In this document: piece by piece, positions 62,395 to 64,000 of the stretch
Numbering within the stretch: the stretch's first letter is position 1
Layout of the letters: each line of letters starts with the position of its first letter
From: CBDBBY01 sp965203215
GTDB lineage: Bacteria; Pseudomonadota; Alphaproteobacteria; Rhodobacterales; Rhodobacteraceae
NCBI GenBank assembly: GCA_965203215.1
Contig: CBDBBY010000001.1
Span: 2,108,001 to 2,172,000 of the forward strand
Direction: 5' to 3'
DNA: 64,000 nt
Position numbers and translations under genes: made by a program
The notes under the pieces: generated by a model
Databases searched by the model: none
What the model saw: the letters and a program-made list of their open reading frames with translations, nothing else
Told to the model about the DNA's origin: nothing

Positions 62395-63226
62395 ACGCGG
62401 ATCCCAGCTCCCTTCCCCGGTCGGCCGCGGCCTTGACCGCCCTTCTCAGCAATGGCCGAAACCCGGCCTCATCGTCCATGAGCACCTTCAACGCTTCCGC
62501 CGTTGTGCCTCCCGGCGATGTGACGTTCTCGCGAAGCCGGGCCGGGCCGTCGCCGGAATCCAACGCCAGGCATCCGGCTCCGGCGACCGTGGCCTTCGCG
62601 AGCCTCAATGCCGTCTCCTTCGGCAGGCCTTCCTGTTCCGCCGCTTCGACAAGCGCTTCAATCAGGTGAAACACATATGCTGGCCCGGAACCGGAAACAG
62701 CGGTCACGGCGTCAATCTGCGACTCTTGATTCAACCGCACCGTCTCTCCGACCGCAGACATCAGGGATTCGGCGACGATCATGTCCGATTCCGCAACCTC
62801 GCTGCCTCCGACGAGCGCGGTAATGCCCATCCCGATGGCGGCGGGCGTGTTCGGCATTGCCCGAATGATCCTCGTGCCTTGGCCGAGAGCCGCGGCGAGA
62901 CCTCCGATTGTGATCCCCGCTGCGATGGACAGAAACAGAGTCACCCCGCCGCCGAGGGGCCTGACGGAACGCAGCGCTTCCAGCATGGTTTGCGGCTTGA
63001 CGGCGATGACGCAGACGGCCGGCGCATTGGAGGGAAGTCCGTCGTTCAGCCGCACGCGCTGCGACTTTATCCAATCCGGGGGATTGGGGTCGATCACAGT
63101 CGCCGCACCTGGATCCAGGCCTCGCGCCAGCCAGCGCTGCAGCAGGGCCGTCCCCATCTTGCCGCAACCGAGCAGCACGATCCCCGAGGCATTCAAGTTC
63201 TCGAACGGCACAGCTGCAGTTCCCAA
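62387..63226 (-). CDS. proC: Pyrroline-5-carboxylate reductase
   Basis: Last step of proline synthesis, reducing pyrroline-5-carboxylate with NAD(P)H. GIVLLGCGKMGTALLQRWL is the cofactor loop, VIAVKPQTM, IIRAMPNTPA and the C-terminal AVSGSGPAYVFHLIEAL and ENVTSPGGTTAEALKVL are signatures. 279 residues. It lies 22 bases after the YbjN-family gene, a common alphaproteobacterial order, and overlaps csaA. Confidence 0.95.
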   Translation of the reverse strand: MGTAAVPFENLNASGIVLLGCGKMGTALLQRWLARGLDPGAATVIDPNPPDWIKSQRVRLNDGLPSNAPAVCVIAVKPQTMLEALRSVRPLGGGVTLFLSIAAGITIGGLAAALGQGTRIIRAMPNTPAAIGMGITALVGGSEVAESDMIVAESLMSAVGETVRLNQESQIDAVTAVSGSGPAYVFHLIEALVEAAEQEGLPKETALRLAKATVAGAGCLALDSGDGPARLRENVTSPGGTTAEALKVLMDDEAGFRPLLRRAVKAAADRGRELGSAYG

Positions 63227-63248
63227 GCTTGAACCGGCCCTTCCAAGA

Positions 63249-63866
63249 TCACGCTGAGCCGCAGGTTTCCATGAACAACACGCCCATCGAGTCGTCGGCC
63301 GTTCTTTTGCCCAAGTTCACAAGCTGGAACATCGGGAAAAAATTGTCGCAATTCTCAATCGCGTTGTCGATCATTCCCGCAACGCGGGAGATTCTGTTGT
63401 CCGAACATTCCGACAATGCGTTGCACCTTCGGTAGCTCACGCGGCTTTGCTCCCCCGCGTAATAGAACGCTCCCGACCAATTCATGCAATTCGCTCGGTT
63501 CAACGCCTTCAGGAATTCGGTTTCTCGACCGTTGCGAAGCTTGATTTTGATCTCGCACTCCAGCCTCAATTCCTCGTCGTCCGGCGACCAGCTGACCGAA
63601 AGCGAATAGATCTGCCACTGGCCTTCCGCATACAGAACGGCCTTGTTGCAGCTGATGCGGCGCACGTCCCATTTCCTATGTTCGGCATGATTCAAGGCGG
63701 CCTCAATCGCCTCGGGACATTCCGAATGATCGGAACAGCCTGTCTCTGAATATATGCTCGCCCGCACTTTATTGTCCCTTCTTTCGCGGTCCTCAAAAAC
63801 TAGCCGAGTTATCCACAATTCGGTGGAGTCTCGTGCTTCTGTTCTATATCTGGTATAATCAGGCAT
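63249..63866 (-). CDS. YbjN domain-containing protein
   Basis: 205 residues. The YbjN-type domain runs from about residue 50: a helix with CPEAIEAALNHAEHRKWDVR, GQWQIYSLSVSWSPDDEELR, NCMNWSGAFYYAG and a C-terminal ENCDNFFPMFQLV. In alphaproteobacteria such a gene regularly precedes proC. The first about 40 residues are not conserved; a GTG about 33 codons in, with AAGGGA upstream, could be the real start. The domain resembles type III secretion chaperones; its role is unknown. Confidence 0.8.
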   Translation of the reverse strand: MPDYTRYRTEARDSTELWITRLVFEDRERRDNKVRASIYSETGCSDHSECPEAIEAALNHAEHRKWDVRRISCNKAVLYAEGQWQIYSLSVSWSPDDEELRLECEIKIKLRNGRETEFLKALNRANCMNWSGAFYYAGEQSRVSYRRCNALSECSDNRISRVAGMIDNAIENCDNFFPMFQLVNLGKRTADDSMGVLFMETCGSA

Positions 63867-64000
63867 ACATCTTGATGTAAAGATGAATTTGACGATCCAA
63901 GGATCTTTTTGTCAATTTGCCGCCGCCCCGGGAAACGACGGGATTTTTCTGAGAGGCCGTCGGATTTCGCGCTTCAGGCTGCGACCGCCGCGAAAATCGG
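63867..64000. other. Window end, nothing recognised
   Basis: The last 134 bases lie upstream of the YbjN-family gene. A+T-rich sequence near 63,870-63,915 may hold its promoter. No coding frame is supported before the edge. Confidence 0.3.

Overview
The window reads as a piece of an alphaproteobacterial chromosome (moderately GC-rich, dense, mostly short intergenic gaps). The strongest signs are the order rsfS-rlmH-gpmI-ctpA-rppH, the pairing of an OmpR-type response regulator with a MarR-type regulator next to a branched-chain aminotransferase (as in petR/petP of Rhodobacter relatives), the YbjN-proC-csaA group, and frequent TRAP transporter genes. The genus cannot be told from the sequence alone. 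Many insertion-sequence copies, most of them broken, and several decaying genes suggest a genome that has recently taken up mobile DNA.

Layout. 1-3.25 kb: a small accessory locus of an unknown gene, a degenerate VapC-like PIN-fold gene and a patatin-like lipase gene cut at codon 12 by an IS630 element. 3.25-4.2 kb: no recognisable gene. 4.2-29.6 kb: mostly housekeeping: yggT, msrA, argG, a CoA-pyrophosphatase-type Nudix gene overlapping the CCA-adding enzyme gene, an ABC exporter, the De Ley-Doudoroff galactonate genes dgoK-dgoA, ispA-xseB-deacetylase, the petR/petP-like pair, an ilvE-like gene, a threonine dehydratase-like gene, a P450, rsfS-rlmH-gpmI-ctpA-rppH, a methyltransferase, a Met/Asp/Glu-repeat lipoprotein and an aspartate aminotransferase.

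29.96-33.17 kb (minus strand) is the most interesting part: a tightly coupled four-gene operon encoding a ubiquitin-like protein of the multiubiquitin type, an E2-fold protein without a cysteine at the expected place, a fusion of a JAB/JAMM deconjugase with an E1 adenylating enzyme, and a DUF2971 protein. It is visibly richer in A+T than its neighbours and sits alone between metabolic genes. It looks like a bacterial ubiquitin-like conjugation system, probably antiviral, with DUF2971 as a candidate effector or target.

33.4-38.4 kb: an MttB-family methyltransferase, a nitroreductase, a DapA-family aldolase, a regulator remnant and a membrane-anchored unknown. 38.4-51.3 kb: a rearranged mobile-element zone. 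It holds fragments or copies of IS630, ISAs1, IS256 and a probable ISKra4/UPF0236 type, a MITE-like insertion, a duplicated segment of an MFS gene, pieces of TRAP transporters (QM at 39.1 kb, a Q stub at 42.7 kb, P at 49.5 kb), a P450, and a broken ALDH-GST-SDR group.

51-64 kb: an MFS transporter, a rare fusion of a GPP34 lipid-binding domain with a cytochrome P450, a cyclopropane fatty acid synthase, carB, an inositol-dehydrogenase-like gene, a 2-hydroxyacid dehydrogenase, csaA, proC and a YbjN-family gene. I see no tRNA, rRNA or CRISPR array in the window.
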